Assembly: GCA_022226935.1 (NCBI GenBank) | Contig: CP092081.1 | Span: 404,540-468,539, forward strand | Length of the DNA: 64,000 bases | Reading direction: 5' to 3' | From: Nitrospira sp. | GTDB taxonomy: Bacteria > Nitrospirota > Nitrospiria > Nitrospirales > Nitrospiraceae | Part shown: piece after piece, positions 37,233-45,889 of the stretch | Layout: every line of letters starts with the position of its first letter | Numbering within the stretch: the stretch's first letter is position 1 | Notes under the pieces: generated by a model | Database searches by the model: none | What the model was told of the DNA's origin: nothing | Seen by the model: the letters and a program-made list of their open reading frames with translations, nothing else | Program-made: the position numbers and the translations under genes

Positions 37233-37613
37233 ATGAGTGGAACTGCAGGGCAAGAACAGTTTTCCGTCGATTTGCGTCAGCATCCGCGGTTGCGTGTGCC
37301 GGCGCCGTTCGCCTGTTCGTTCTCTCGATTGGGTCTGGCCAAATGGCTCGGTCGCGGAGGCGAGGGGATCGGTGTCGTCTTTGATGTGTCGATGCGCGGG
37401 GCGAAGGTGATGAGCGAAGCGGGAATCCAGCGCGGCGATCGAGTGTCGGTCAGTCTTTCCCTGCCCAATCAGATCTCGCCGATGACCGTCGAGAAAGCCA
37501 CGGTGCGCTGGGAGCGCGAGCAGGTCTACGGCCTGGAGTTTGTCGATCTGTCACCGGTCGCTGAAATGCGCTTGCGAAAATTCATCACCCTGGCCACAAA
37601 GCCGGCAGCCTAA
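37233..37613 (+). CDS. PilZ-domain protein
   Basis: The 126-aa protein (ATG 37233, GGGAGGG upstream) is a lone PilZ-like barrel: RQHPRLRVP at 15-23 (RxxxR c-di-GMP motif), then VVFDVSMRGAKV in place of the D/NxSxxG motif, and ATVRWEREQVYGLEFVDLS. It probably binds cyclic di-GMP. It is the first of three PilZ genes within 2.4 kb. Confidence 0.85.
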   Translation: MSGTAGQEQFSVDLRQHPRLRVPAPFACSFSRLGLAKWLGRGGEGIGVVFDVSMRGAKVMSEAGIQRGDRVSVSLSLPNQISPMTVEKATVRWEREQVYGLEFVDLSPVAEMRLRKFITLATKPAA

Positions 37614-37739
37614 CGAGCCGGTGCGATTCGTCGTTCCTCCGACCGGTCGACCGTGGCCGGAGAGATTCGTTGCGTCCAGCGCCGGGCCACTCTTCGGAAG
37701 ACGGGTATGTGCCCGCCCCCTTTCTCCTATCCTTCGAGA

Positions 37740-37768
37740 TTGCGCTCCTCGCTCCGTTTCCCTACAAT
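37740..37768 (+). promoter_or_regulatory. Promoter for the LpxL-like acyltransferase
   Basis: TTGCGC (37740-37745) and TACAAT (37763-37768), spaced by 17 bp, place transcription start near 37775, ~10 nt before ATG 37786. This supports that start over the longer upstream frame. Confidence 0.6.
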
Positions 37769-37785
37769 GGCTGACCCGTTTGGCC

Positions 37786-38724
37786 ATGTCCAACACACAG
37801 GTAAAACATAAGCGGCGCCGGCCACGTAGTGCCTATCATCCGATGTATTGGCCTACCTGGGTCGGCATTGCGCTCTTTCGACTGCTCTCCTGGCTTCCCT
37901 ATCATGCTCAACTTGCGTTTGGGCGCCAGTGCGGGCGCATTTTGCACGGACTTCTTGCCAAGCGTCGCGACATCGTCCGTGTCAATCTGGCCCTCTGTTT
38001 CCCGGAGCAGCCGCCGGAGGAGCGTCACAGGGTCGCGCTGCGCTCGTTCGAGTCTATGGGGATGGGTGTGTTGGAAATCGCGATGGCCTGGTGGGCGAAA
38101 GATCCCCGCGCGCATTGCGAGTGCACGATCAAGGGATTGGAGCATATCCGCGAGGCGCTCCGTCAGGGGCGCGGAGTGCTGCTCTGCGGGGCGCATTTGC
38201 ATGCGGCGGAATTGGCCGGCCGGTTCATGGCGCTGGAGCAGCCGGTGGCCATCGTGTATCGACCGCAGAATGATGTCGTGGCGGATATGGTCGCGAACCG
38301 GTGCCGGAGCCGATACTATTCGGAATTGATCCAGCATCGGGATATGCGGGGCATCCTGCGCGCATTGGCCAGGAACCAGGTGGTCTGGTACGCCCCCGAC
38401 ATCGATGCCGGATCGAAGCGCAGTGTGTTCGCTCCGTTTTTCGGCGTGCCGGCCTCGTCACTCACCGCGACGTCTCGTCTGGCCAAGGTCAGCGGCGCCG
38501 CGGTCGTTCCCTGCTTTTATTATCGCCGGGCGGATGGATCCGGATATGACATCGAAGTGGGGGAAGCGCTCGATCATTTCCCTTCCGGCGAAATGATGGA
38601 CGATGCCACCCGCATCAACCGATTGATCGAAGGGGCTGTCCGTCGCGTGCCCGAACAATATTTCTGGCAGCATCGCCGGTTCAAAAGTCGTCCTCCCGGC
38701 GAGCCGCCGATTTATCGGCGATAG
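37786..38724 (+). CDS. LpxL/HtrB-family lipid A acyltransferase
   Basis: The 312-aa protein has an N-terminal hydrophobic anchor region (WPTWVGIALFRLLSWLPYH) and the family core: NLALCFPEQPPEERH, the HX4E catalytic dyad in GAHLHAAELAGR, YRPQND.. and VWYAPDID.....VFAPFFGVPA. It should transfer a secondary acyl chain to lipid A or a related lipid. A longer reading from 37540 would overlap the PilZ gene and lies upstream of the promoter. No Shine-Dalgarno is seen, in line with the short leader. Confidence 0.9.
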   Translation: MSNTQVKHKRRRPRSAYHPMYWPTWVGIALFRLLSWLPYHAQLAFGRQCGRILHGLLAKRRDIVRVNLALCFPEQPPEERHRVALRSFESMGMGVLEIAMAWWAKDPRAHCECTIKGLEHIREALRQGRGVLLCGAHLHAAELAGRFMALEQPVAIVYRPQNDVVADMVANRCRSRYYSELIQHRDMRGILRALARNQVVWYAPDIDAGSKRSVFAPFFGVPASSLTATSRLAKVSGAAVVPCFYYRRADGSGYDIEVGEALDHFPSGEMMDDATRINRLIEGAVRRVPEQYFWQHRRFKSRPPGEPPIYRR

Positions 38725-38871
38725 GCTGCTCTTCTCGGAACACCGGTCGGTCTCGGTCCATTCTCAGGCGCCGTTGCCCGCGAAATCATCAGAAGTATTC
38801 GGCGTCTCCCGCCCGCTGCGGTATACTGACGTTGGCTGATTTCAGAAGACGACCGCATCGTCCGCTGCGCC

Positions 38872-39249
38872 ATGGATCAAGACAAGCAGGTTTCTCCCGT
38901 TCGCATTGAGCTCAGGCAGCACCCTCGCTGCATGGTGTCCCAGACCTGCCTGCTGTCATTTGCCCCCTTCGCACCCACCCTTAGTTTCAATGGCGATGCG
39001 GAAGGTGAAGGGCTTGTCCTCAATTTGTCGCCCGGCGGCTGCAAAATCGGCAGCGACGCCGGGGTGAAGGTAGGGGACGCCATGTCATTGATTATCCTTC
39101 TCCCGGGAGAGACCTCTCCCACGGCGGTCGATCTGGCGCTGGTACGGTGGGGGAAAGATCTGTCCTTCGGAGTGGAGTTCGTGTCGATGGGCACCGCCGA
39201 ACAGGATCGATTACGCCAATATCTCGCCTCCGCCGCAGTCGCGGAGTAA
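38872..39249 (+). CDS. PilZ-domain protein
   Basis: The 125-aa protein holds RQHPRCMV (RxxxR-like start), LNLSPGGCKI (D/NxSxxG motif) and ALVRWGKDLSFGVEFVSMG. It is likely a cyclic-di-GMP receptor. It is paralogous to the gene at 37233 in layout. TATACT at 38822-38827 and TTGCCC/TATTCG at 38774-38801 are possible promoter elements. Confidence 0.85.
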   Translation: MDQDKQVSPVRIELRQHPRCMVSQTCLLSFAPFAPTLSFNGDAEGEGLVLNLSPGGCKIGSDAGVKVGDAMSLIILLPGETSPTAVDLALVRWGKDLSFGVEFVSMGTAEQDRLRQYLASAAVAE

Positions 39250-39295
39250 GGTGATTCTGAAGTGGCTGTGGTGCGCGTGACGAAGAGGAGTGCAG

Positions 39296-39628
39296 GTGGA
39301 AGAAACGAAAACCTTACGTAAGTCCCGCCGCGTTGCGGCAGATTGTCGTCTCGAGTTTGTCGGTGAAGATGAGATCGAGGGAGAGGCCGAGGTGCTGGAC
39401 CTCTCGTCGACCGGGTGCATGGCAAAATCCGAGCAGGTGATGCCGCCGGGCCTTCGCATGAAAGTCTCGGTGTTTTTGTCCGACGGACATGAGTGGCCGG
39501 TTCGCGTGGAGGAAGCCGTTGTCCGGTGGGCGCGGGGCGGAGAGTTCGGGGTCGAGTTCCTGGTGATGCGGCCTCCGCAACTCCAGCGCATCCAGCAGTT
39601 CGTGATCAAGCACCGGCCACCGGCATAA
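39296..39628 (+). CDS. PilZ-domain protein
   Basis: The 110-aa protein has RKSRRVAADC (RxxxR), DLSSTGC (DxSxxG) and AVVRWARGGEFGVEFLVM. I prefer GTG 39296 because GAGGAG (39285-39290) is then 5 nt upstream; GTG 39290 is the alternative. It lies 46 bp after the previous PilZ gene, probably in one transcript. Confidence 0.82.
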   Translation: MEETKTLRKSRRVAADCRLEFVGEDEIEGEAEVLDLSSTGCMAKSEQVMPPGLRMKVSVFLSDGHEWPVRVEEAVVRWARGGEFGVEFLVMRPPQLQRIQQFVIKHRPPA

Positions 39629-39720
39629 GTCGCGATCGAATCTTTTCGTTGTGTGGTCCTCGTCACTGTATCGCCCTCTGTTCTGCGGCGCTTGTGGTCC
39701 GGCGTCTGCCCCCCGACTCG

Positions 39721-39749
39721 TTGCTTTACGATGAATGGTCCCCTACAAT
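39721..39749 (+). promoter_or_regulatory. Promoter for the mlaEFD operon
   Basis: TTGCTT (39721-39726) and TACAAT (39744-39749) with 17-bp spacing lie 64 bp upstream of the mlaE ATG. Confidence 0.6.
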
Positions 39750-39813
39750 TTCGCCGTCGCTCGCGGCTTCAGGCGCCCTGTATGCTGTCTGAACGGGAGG
39801 TAGTTCAAAACGG

Positions 39814-40593
39814 ATGATCAATTGGGTCGGACGCAAGATCATCGCGGGGTACGCCTATCTGGCGGCGCTGGGGACGCTGTTTGCGCAAGCCGTATTTGAC
39901 CTGATCGTTCCCCCCAAGCAGGGGCGTGGGGAAACCTTGCGGGTGTTGGTCAAGCAGATTCTGTTCACGGGAGTGGATGCCCTGCCGGTCACTACAATCA
40001 TCGCCCTGTTGCTGGGCATCATCATCGTGACTCAGGCCGGCACGCAGCTTCCCAGGCTCGGGGCAGGAGGGCTGGTAGGCAGTATCATCGTCGTCACGGT
40101 GATCCGCGAACTCGGGCCCTTGGTCACGGCGTTTATTGTCGTCGGGCGTTCCGGGTCGGCCATTGCGACCGAGCTCGGGAACATGTCGGTGACGCGCGAA
40201 GTCGCCGCATTGCGGCTCATGGGCATTCCCATCAGCCGGTTTGTCATCATGCCCCGTATGGTCGGCATGGTGCTCTCGATGTTGTGCCTGACGCTCTATT
40301 TCGATGTGGTGGCGGTGTTCGGAGGCTACCTCGTGGCCGATGCGCAATTGACCATTCCGCTGGATGCGTTCGCGGAGAGTGTGATCAGGGCTCTGTCCAC
40401 GACGGATGTCTTCATGACTGCGATCAAGGGCCTGGGGTTTGGATCGGCGGTCGCGGCGGTCTGTTGTTACCATGGCCTGGCCGTCCGATCCTCCTATACG
40501 GAGGTGCCGCAACACACGACTCGCGCGATGATCAATTCCTTCGTGCTCTGCCTGCTGATCGATGTCGTCGTGGCGGTGCCGTTGTATCTATGA
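39814..40593 (+). CDS. mlaE: Mla ABC transporter permease
   Basis: The 259-aa MlaE-family permease has about five or six membrane segments and the conserved core VIRELGPLVTAFIVVGRSGSAIATELGNMSVTREVAALR...GI (residues ~95-150). It forms the membrane dimer that moves phospholipid between the inner membrane and periplasmic carriers. It starts the operon mlaE-mlaF-mlaD-TPR lipoprotein; its TGA overlaps the mlaF ATG (ATGA). Confidence 0.95.
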   Translation: MINWVGRKIIAGYAYLAALGTLFAQAVFDLIVPPKQGRGETLRVLVKQILFTGVDALPVTTIIALLLGIIIVTQAGTQLPRLGAGGLVGSIIVVTVIRELGPLVTAFIVVGRSGSAIATELGNMSVTREVAALRLMGIPISRFVIMPRMVGMVLSMLCLTLYFDVVAVFGGYLVADAQLTIPLDAFAESVIRALSTTDVFMTAIKGLGFGSAVAAVCCYHGLAVRSSYTEVPQHTTRAMINSFVLCLLIDVVVAVPLYL

Positions 40594-41321
40594 GCGAGGC
40601 CGCCATCATCTTTGAGAAGGTCCGCGCGCCCATGCTCGGCGGGGATCTGTACTTGGAGATGGAGCTCAGGATTGCCGCGGGAGCATGTGTCGCCTGTGTC
40701 GGTCCGAGTCGTGCCGGGAAGAGTTTGATGGTCGAACTCGCCGCCGGACTGGTTGCTCCGCAAGCGGGACGGGTTCGTGTCTTGGGGCAGGATTGGAGCG
40801 AGGTTTCAGACGATGACCCCAGGTCCGCAAGGCTGCGAGTCGGCGTGGTGCTGCAACAGCCGGGGTTGTTGAGCAATATGACGCTGTTTAACAATGTGCT
40901 GCTGCCGCTCCGCTATCATCGCGGAGCCATGCCGGATCATCATCGCGAGCAAACGGTGATGGGACAGTTGGAGCGGTTAGGACTGGCCTCGCTGCGCGAT
41001 CGGTTCCCTGCTGAGCTCAATCAGGGGGAGGCCCGGCGGGGAGCCATTGCGCGGGCCTTGATCCTGGAGCCTGATGTCCTCCTCCTCGATGATCCCGTGG
41101 CGGGCTTGGACGCCGACATGGTATTGGGACTCAAGGCGTATATCGACGAACGGCGGGCTCAGCGTTCGCTGACAGTCCTCGCGGCGTTGCGCGCCAGTTC
41201 GCCGTTCGTCGACGCCGCCGATCGGTTGATCGTTCTTTGCGAAGGGCATGTGGAGGCAGACGGAACCCGTGATGTGGTGCGTGACATGGTTCCGCCAGCG
41301 CTGAGGCGGTATGTGGATTAG
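40590..41321 (+). CDS. mlaF: Mla ABC transporter ATPase, with degenerate catalytic motifs
   Basis: The 243-aa protein has Walker A GPSRAGKS and Q-loop LQQP. The signature motif reads LNQGE instead of LSGGx. Walker B is LLLDDP, with Asp in place of the catalytic Glu. The His of the H-loop is absent (VLAALRASSPF where SHD is expected). Family members couple ATP hydrolysis to lipid movement; these changes predict weak or altered hydrolysis. Start ATG 40590 overlaps the mlaE stop. Confidence 0.9.
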   Translation: MSEAAIIFEKVRAPMLGGDLYLEMELRIAAGACVACVGPSRAGKSLMVELAAGLVAPQAGRVRVLGQDWSEVSDDDPRSARLRVGVVLQQPGLLSNMTLFNNVLLPLRYHRGAMPDHHREQTVMGQLERLGLASLRDRFPAELNQGEARRGAIARALILEPDVLLLDDPVAGLDADMVLGLKAYIDERRAQRSLTVLAALRASSPFVDAADRLIVLCEGHVEADGTRDVVRDMVPPALRRYVD

Positions 41322-41354
41322 CCGGTGCGGTCTTGCCGGATGGAGAGGTGATCG

Positions 41355-42347
41355 ATGATGCACTATTCTCATCGTCTGTCCAGCGGGCGGCTGGCGCAGA
41401 TCGTGGGCACGTTCGTGCTGATCCCCGCGCTGATTCTTGCCGCTGCGGGTTTTTGGATGTCGAGGGCGGAACATCTGTTCGAATCCAAGTATCAGCTCAA
41501 GGCCAGCCTGAGTAAATCTTACGGCCTCGAGCCGGGGGCGCCCGTCGTCGTCTCGGGGATTCGCATCGGGCGGGTCAAGCAGGTGGATCTCAACGATCGC
41601 GGCACGGTCGATTTGATCCTCCAGCTCTTGGTGCGGTATCAGGGCATGGTGAAAGATAATTCAGAATTGCACATCACCAAAAGCGGTGTCGTGGTCGGCC
41701 AGACACAGGTCGAGATCGGCATGGGCACCGCCAGCAGTCCGGTATTGAGCGAAGGGTCCACCATTCGTGCCGTCGAACCGAGGGACATCGGCGATCTGCT
41801 CAATGAGGTCGAGCCGGTGTTAATGGCCGTGAAGCAAACGCTGCTGCGCGTGGAAACCATTACCCAGGATATGCAGGGCGGTTTGAAGGCCGGCGGCAAG
41901 GCGCTCGAGCAGGTGGCGCTGGCCACGCAGGAGCTCCCGGCGGTCGTCGCCTCGGTGCAGCGCACGATAGCCTCCGTGGAGCAGACGGCCATGGCGCTGC
42001 CGGCCATGACCGGCTCGATCAAGCGGACGCTGAGCATGGTCGATCGGGTCACGGCTGATGTTCAGCAGACCACCGGCCGGCTGCCGGCCATTCTCGATAG
42101 CGCGCAATCCACGCTCACCAGCGTCAAGCGGCTCTCCGATTCGGTGAGCGAAGTCAGCCAAGAACTCGCTCCGGTCATTCACACGGCCGAGACCACGCTG
42201 ACCGACATGTCGATTCTGGTGCGCGGAGCCAAGCAGACGTTTCCCTTCAGCCGGTTTGCGCAGAACGCCGGGCCGGCGCCGAAGGAGCAGCCGTCGCCCT
42301 CCCGGGAAGGGACCCAGAGTTTGAGAGGAGATCAGCTGCGTCGATGA
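41355..42347 (+). CDS. mlaD: MlaD-like MCE-domain lipid transport protein
   Basis: The 330-aa protein has one N-terminal membrane anchor (IVGTFVLIPALILAAAGFWM) and an MCE domain (SYGLEPGAPVVVSGIRIGRV, ELHITKSGVVVGQTQVEIG). A long helical C-terminal part with repeated V..T/SV hydrophobic spacing (~130-300) follows, which in MCE proteins forms a coiled barrel. ATG 41355 or 41358 follows GGAGAGG. It hands lipids between MlaC and MlaFE. The final residues overlap the next gene by 4 bp. Confidence 0.92.
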   Translation: MMHYSHRLSSGRLAQIVGTFVLIPALILAAAGFWMSRAEHLFESKYQLKASLSKSYGLEPGAPVVVSGIRIGRVKQVDLNDRGTVDLILQLLVRYQGMVKDNSELHITKSGVVVGQTQVEIGMGTASSPVLSEGSTIRAVEPRDIGDLLNEVEPVLMAVKQTLLRVETITQDMQGGLKAGGKALEQVALATQELPAVVASVQRTIASVEQTAMALPAMTGSIKRTLSMVDRVTADVQQTTGRLPAILDSAQSTLTSVKRLSDSVSEVSQELAPVIHTAETTLTDMSILVRGAKQTFPFSRFAQNAGPAPKEQPSPSREGTQSLRGDQLRR

Positions 42348-43303
42348 GAGTGGCTAGACCGGGTTCAGTGGCGATATGCTGCGCCCTGGCATTGTGCCTG
42401 TTGTCGGGATGCGCGAGTCCGCCTCCGCCCGCTTCTCCGGCGCCACCACCCAGCCCCTTGGCCGACCAGGGTGAATCGTTACGGCGTCAGGGCGACCGTT
42501 CGCTGATGCGAGGCGATCTGCCGCGCGCCGGTGAAGAATATGAGGCGGCGCGGCGGATGGCGGAAAGCCTCGATGACACGAAGGGGCTCATCGGCGCACT
42601 CAACGATGTCGGGCGTGTCGCCCTCAGGCGGGGGGATGTTTCCCGAGCGGTCAGTTCGCATGAGCGAGCCGTCGTCTTAGCGCAACAACTGGGAGAGCCG
42701 GATCTTCTAATCGCCAGTCTGACTGCCTTGGCCACTGCGGAGCATCAAGCCGGGAGCATGCACCAGGCCGAACGGCGATATGCGGAGGCTCTGGAACTGG
42801 CTCAGCAGAGAGGTGATCGGTCAGCCGAAGCGACGCTTCGGAACAATCTTGGCTTAGTACGGCAGGCTCAGGGCGAGGTGGAGCAGGCCGGGCAGCTGTT
42901 CCGTCAGGCCATGGCCTTGAATCAAGCCATGGCGAACCAGGGAGCCGAAGCCAGCAATCATGTGAACCTCGGTATGTTGGCCGAAGCACGACATGATTAT
43001 GACGCGGCCGAACGGGAATATGAGCGAGCCCTGGAGTTGGACAAAACGGCGGAACAGCGGATGGAGATAGCGGCGGATCTCTTGCGGCTGGGGAAGATTG
43101 CAGATCGGCGTGGGTTTCCCGATCGGGGGCTGATCTATTCGGAACGGGCTTACCACAGCTATCTGGCGCAAGACGCATTTGCCGAGGCTCGATCGGCGTT
43201 AAGCCAGGCTGTGGCCTGCGCGAAGAAACTGGAACGGGCCGGAGACATTGCTCGGTTGGAGAAGGAGTTGACCCGTCTGACCGCGGTGCAGCCCGCGCGG
43301 TAG
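42344..43303 (+). CDS. TPR-repeat lipoprotein in the mla operon
   Basis: The 319-aa product has a lipoprotein signal (ALCLLSGC), a Pro-rich linker and about six tetratricopeptide-type repeats (e.g. LIGALNDVGRVALRRGDVSRAV, ATLRNNLGLVRQAQGEVEQA, SNHVNLGMLAEARHDYDAAE). It is the last gene of the mla operon. A lipoprotein with TPRs here suggests an outer-membrane scaffold in lipid transport, possibly in place of MlaA; this is inference. Confidence 0.87.
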   Translation: MRVARPGSVAICCALALCLLSGCASPPPPASPAPPPSPLADQGESLRRQGDRSLMRGDLPRAGEEYEAARRMAESLDDTKGLIGALNDVGRVALRRGDVSRAVSSHERAVVLAQQLGEPDLLIASLTALATAEHQAGSMHQAERRYAEALELAQQRGDRSAEATLRNNLGLVRQAQGEVEQAGQLFRQAMALNQAMANQGAEASNHVNLGMLAEARHDYDAAEREYERALELDKTAEQRMEIAADLLRLGKIADRRGFPDRGLIYSERAYHSYLAQDAFAEARSALSQAVACAKKLERAGDIARLEKELTRLTAVQPAR

Positions 43304-43331
43304 CCGGTTCCCGTGATGTGCCGCTGGTCGC

Positions 43332-45644
43332 CTACTTGATCGCCACGGCTTTGACTTCTTTGTACGTCGTGTGTCCCTGCAGAACTTTCTGAATGCCGTC
43401 TTGGACCAGGGTCGTCATCCCGTCTTCCATCCCGGCCTTCAGCATCTCATCCGTCTTCGCTTTGTTCTGAATCAATTTCTTCATCTTGTCGGTACCCAGG
43501 AGCAACTCGTGCAGCGCCACGCGGCCTTTCAGGCCGGTGCGATTGCAGGCGTCGCAGCCTTTGCCGCGATAGAGACGGAAGTTGGCATCGAACGGCACGT
43601 TGAGGGCGTCCCAATATTCGGGGCCATACCCCAAACGCAGTTCCTCATATTCTTCCTTCGAAGGCTGATAGGCGTCCTTGCAGTCTTTGCAGATGCGCCG
43701 GGCCAACCGTTGGGCCAGCACGCCCAGCATGGCATCGGCGAAACTGAATGAGTCGCAGCCCATGTCCAGCAATCGCGTGATGGTTTCCACCGCGCTATTG
43801 GTGTGCAACGTGCTGAGCACCAAGTGACCGGTCAGCGAGGCTTCAATGCCGGTGTCTGCCGTTTCTTTATCCCGCATTTCGCCGACCATGATGACGTCCG
43901 GATCGGCCCGGAGGAACGCGCGCATGGCCGCGGCGAAGGTGAATCCGATCTTGGCGTGCACCTGGACCTGGCGCAGGCCGTACTGCGTGATTTCGACCGG
44001 ATCTTCCGCCGTCCAGATTTTGATGTCCGGCGTGTTGATGTACCCGAGCACCGAGTGCAGGGTGGTCGTCTTTCCGGAGCCTGTGGGGCCCACGCAGAGA
44101 ATGATGCCGTACGGCTTTTCCGCGATGCTTTTGATTTCGCGCAGATTACGCTCGGAAAACCCCATCTTGTCGACCGGCAGCGGTTCGCTGGCGGCCAGGA
44201 TACGCATGACGACGTCTTCGTTATAGCCGGCGGTCGGGATGGTAGCGACGCGCAGCTCGATTTCCTTGTTCTCGCCGATTTTGAATTTGATCTTTCCGTC
44301 TTGCGGCTTGCGTCGCTCCGCGATGTCGAGGCTGGCCATGATCTTCAGGCGCGACACAATGGCGCGGCGATAACTGGGCGGAATTTTCATGTACTCGAAG
44401 CAGTCGCCGTCGACCCGGAATCGGACGAGGGTGTCGCGTTTTTCACCGTAGGGCTCGATGTGAATGTCGGACGTGCCTTGCCGGAACGCGTCGGCGATGA
44501 TTTGGTTCGCCAGGCGTACGATGGCGTTGTCGTTTTCGTCGAGCCCCGCGGCGGAAGCTTCTTCTTGGGCTTCGAGCTGGGATTCGTTGACCAGTTCGCC
44601 GAGAATGTCGGACACATTCTCGTTCATCTTGTTGCTGACGTCGGGGGGGCCGGTCGTGCTTGCCAGGAAGAGCGAGATGTCGCGGCGAAGACTGACGGCA
44701 AAGCGAATATTGAGCCCGGGGAAGGTGCGCTTGATATCCTGAACCCGGTCGAGGTCGCCGGGATCGTCCGTCAGAATTTCAATGGCGGCGCGATCCCGCT
44801 TGAGCGGCATCCAATGGTTTTTCTTCAGGTAGTCGACATTGAGGTTCTTGAGCAACTCGATATCGACGATCGTGCGCTCGTTGTACTCGATATAGGGGCA
44901 CTTGTGGAAGTTGGCGAGCGATTTGCCGATCTCGGCTTTTGGAATCTTATATTTCTCGATGAGCAGCGATTCGATATCCGTCGTCCCTTTTTTGGCCTCA
45001 GCGAGCGCCACATCGAGATCGTGTTGGGAAATCTTTCCGTTGGTCAGCAGGTAGTCGAATTTGGACGGCGGCTTCTTCGACGTCTTGCGAAGCGTGTAGA
45101 ACGCGGTTCCCAATGATTTGGCGATCTCCGCGACGCATTCTTCGTCTTTGCGGGTGAACCGCCCGCCGCTTTTTTTGTTGAGGAGTTGAATCACCCCCAT
45201 CAGATATTTATTTTCGGCGACGACGGGGTAGGTGAGGACCTGTTTGGTTTTGAAGCCTGTGTTTTTGTCGTACGTGGCATCATGCGTGAGCGCCGGGTGA
45301 ATGGCGCTGAGTTCCACGATGCTGTATGCATCGCCGACATTGACCGGGCGCAGATATTTGGCGCAAAACCCCGCCAGGCTTTGTTCGGTGATCGGCGTGC
45401 GCACTTCCTGCACGGTGTCGAGGTGGGGAATCTTGGAGAAGATCTCTTTTTTTTCTGAATCCACCACAAACAGCGTGAGGTCTTCCGCGTCGAAACAGCC
45501 GAGAATTTCATGGCGCAGATCCAGGAGGATCTGATCGATGTCGGCGGCGGCAAGAATTTGTGCGCTGATCCGCTTGACCTGTTCGGCGTTCCCGGATTTG
45601 AGAGCGGCGTCGCCTACACTAGGCAGCGGAGCTTTGGGCTGCAT
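43332..45644 (-). CDS. GspE/PilB-type ATPase with N-terminal GAF and MshEN domains
   Basis: Start ATG 45644 has GGAGA 7 nt upstream. The 770-aa protein has a GAF domain (~20-170), an MshEN-like domain (~185-330; FDYLLTNGKISQHDLDVAL), and a type II/IV secretion ATPase with Walker A GPTGSGKTTT (~520), ADPDVIMVGEMRD, STLHTNSA and a tetracysteine zinc site (CKDC...CDAC). It should power pilus or type II pseudopilus assembly. The MshEN domain often binds cyclic di-GMP; the GAF domain is an unusual addition. No pilin gene is nearby. Confidence 0.9.
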   Translation of the reverse strand: MQPKAPLPSVGDAALKSGNAEQVKRISAQILAAADIDQILLDLRHEILGCFDAEDLTLFVVDSEKKEIFSKIPHLDTVQEVRTPITEQSLAGFCAKYLRPVNVGDAYSIVELSAIHPALTHDATYDKNTGFKTKQVLTYPVVAENKYLMGVIQLLNKKSGGRFTRKDEECVAEIAKSLGTAFYTLRKTSKKPPSKFDYLLTNGKISQHDLDVALAEAKKGTTDIESLLIEKYKIPKAEIGKSLANFHKCPYIEYNERTIVDIELLKNLNVDYLKKNHWMPLKRDRAAIEILTDDPGDLDRVQDIKRTFPGLNIRFAVSLRRDISLFLASTTGPPDVSNKMNENVSDILGELVNESQLEAQEEASAAGLDENDNAIVRLANQIIADAFRQGTSDIHIEPYGEKRDTLVRFRVDGDCFEYMKIPPSYRRAIVSRLKIMASLDIAERRKPQDGKIKFKIGENKEIELRVATIPTAGYNEDVVMRILAASEPLPVDKMGFSERNLREIKSIAEKPYGIILCVGPTGSGKTTTLHSVLGYINTPDIKIWTAEDPVEITQYGLRQVQVHAKIGFTFAAAMRAFLRADPDVIMVGEMRDKETADTGIEASLTGHLVLSTLHTNSAVETITRLLDMGCDSFSFADAMLGVLAQRLARRICKDCKDAYQPSKEEYEELRLGYGPEYWDALNVPFDANFRLYRGKGCDACNRTGLKGRVALHELLLGTDKMKKLIQNKAKTDEMLKAGMEDGMTTLVQDGIQKVLQGHTTYKEVKAVAIK

Positions 45645-45759
45645 CAACGTGTCTCCACGCGGGCTGAACGGAGATTTGTGCGCAGGGTCGAAACCGCAAT
45701 GTCGGCTTGGAAATCTTTGCCGTGAACGAGTTTCAGACGGTGCTTCTTCCGTGTGAGTC

Positions 45760-45787
45760 AGTGTATCGCAACGCGTAGTCAAGGCAA
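45760..45787 (-). promoter_or_regulatory. Promoter for the GAF-GspE gene
   Basis: On the minus strand TTGCCT (45787-45782) and TACACT (45765-45760) are 16 bp apart, giving a leader of ~110 nt before ATG 45644. Confidence 0.45.
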
Positions 45788-45889
45788 GCAAAAGGTATTT
45801 TCTCAAACCCTTGCTGGGGCGCGGGAGCCTGCTCGGGGAGATCTGATGCCACCTTGGTGTTGGTCGCGAACGAGGGAGAGGACAGGAGT

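Noticed and set aside
37540-37785. N-terminal extension of the LpxL-like gene
   Set aside because: It overlaps the PilZ gene and lies upstream of a good promoter; the family start fits ATG 37786.
43803-45116. 437-codon plus-strand frame opposite the GspE-like gene
   Set aside because: Antisense shadow of a clear ATPase gene with all motifs on the other strand.
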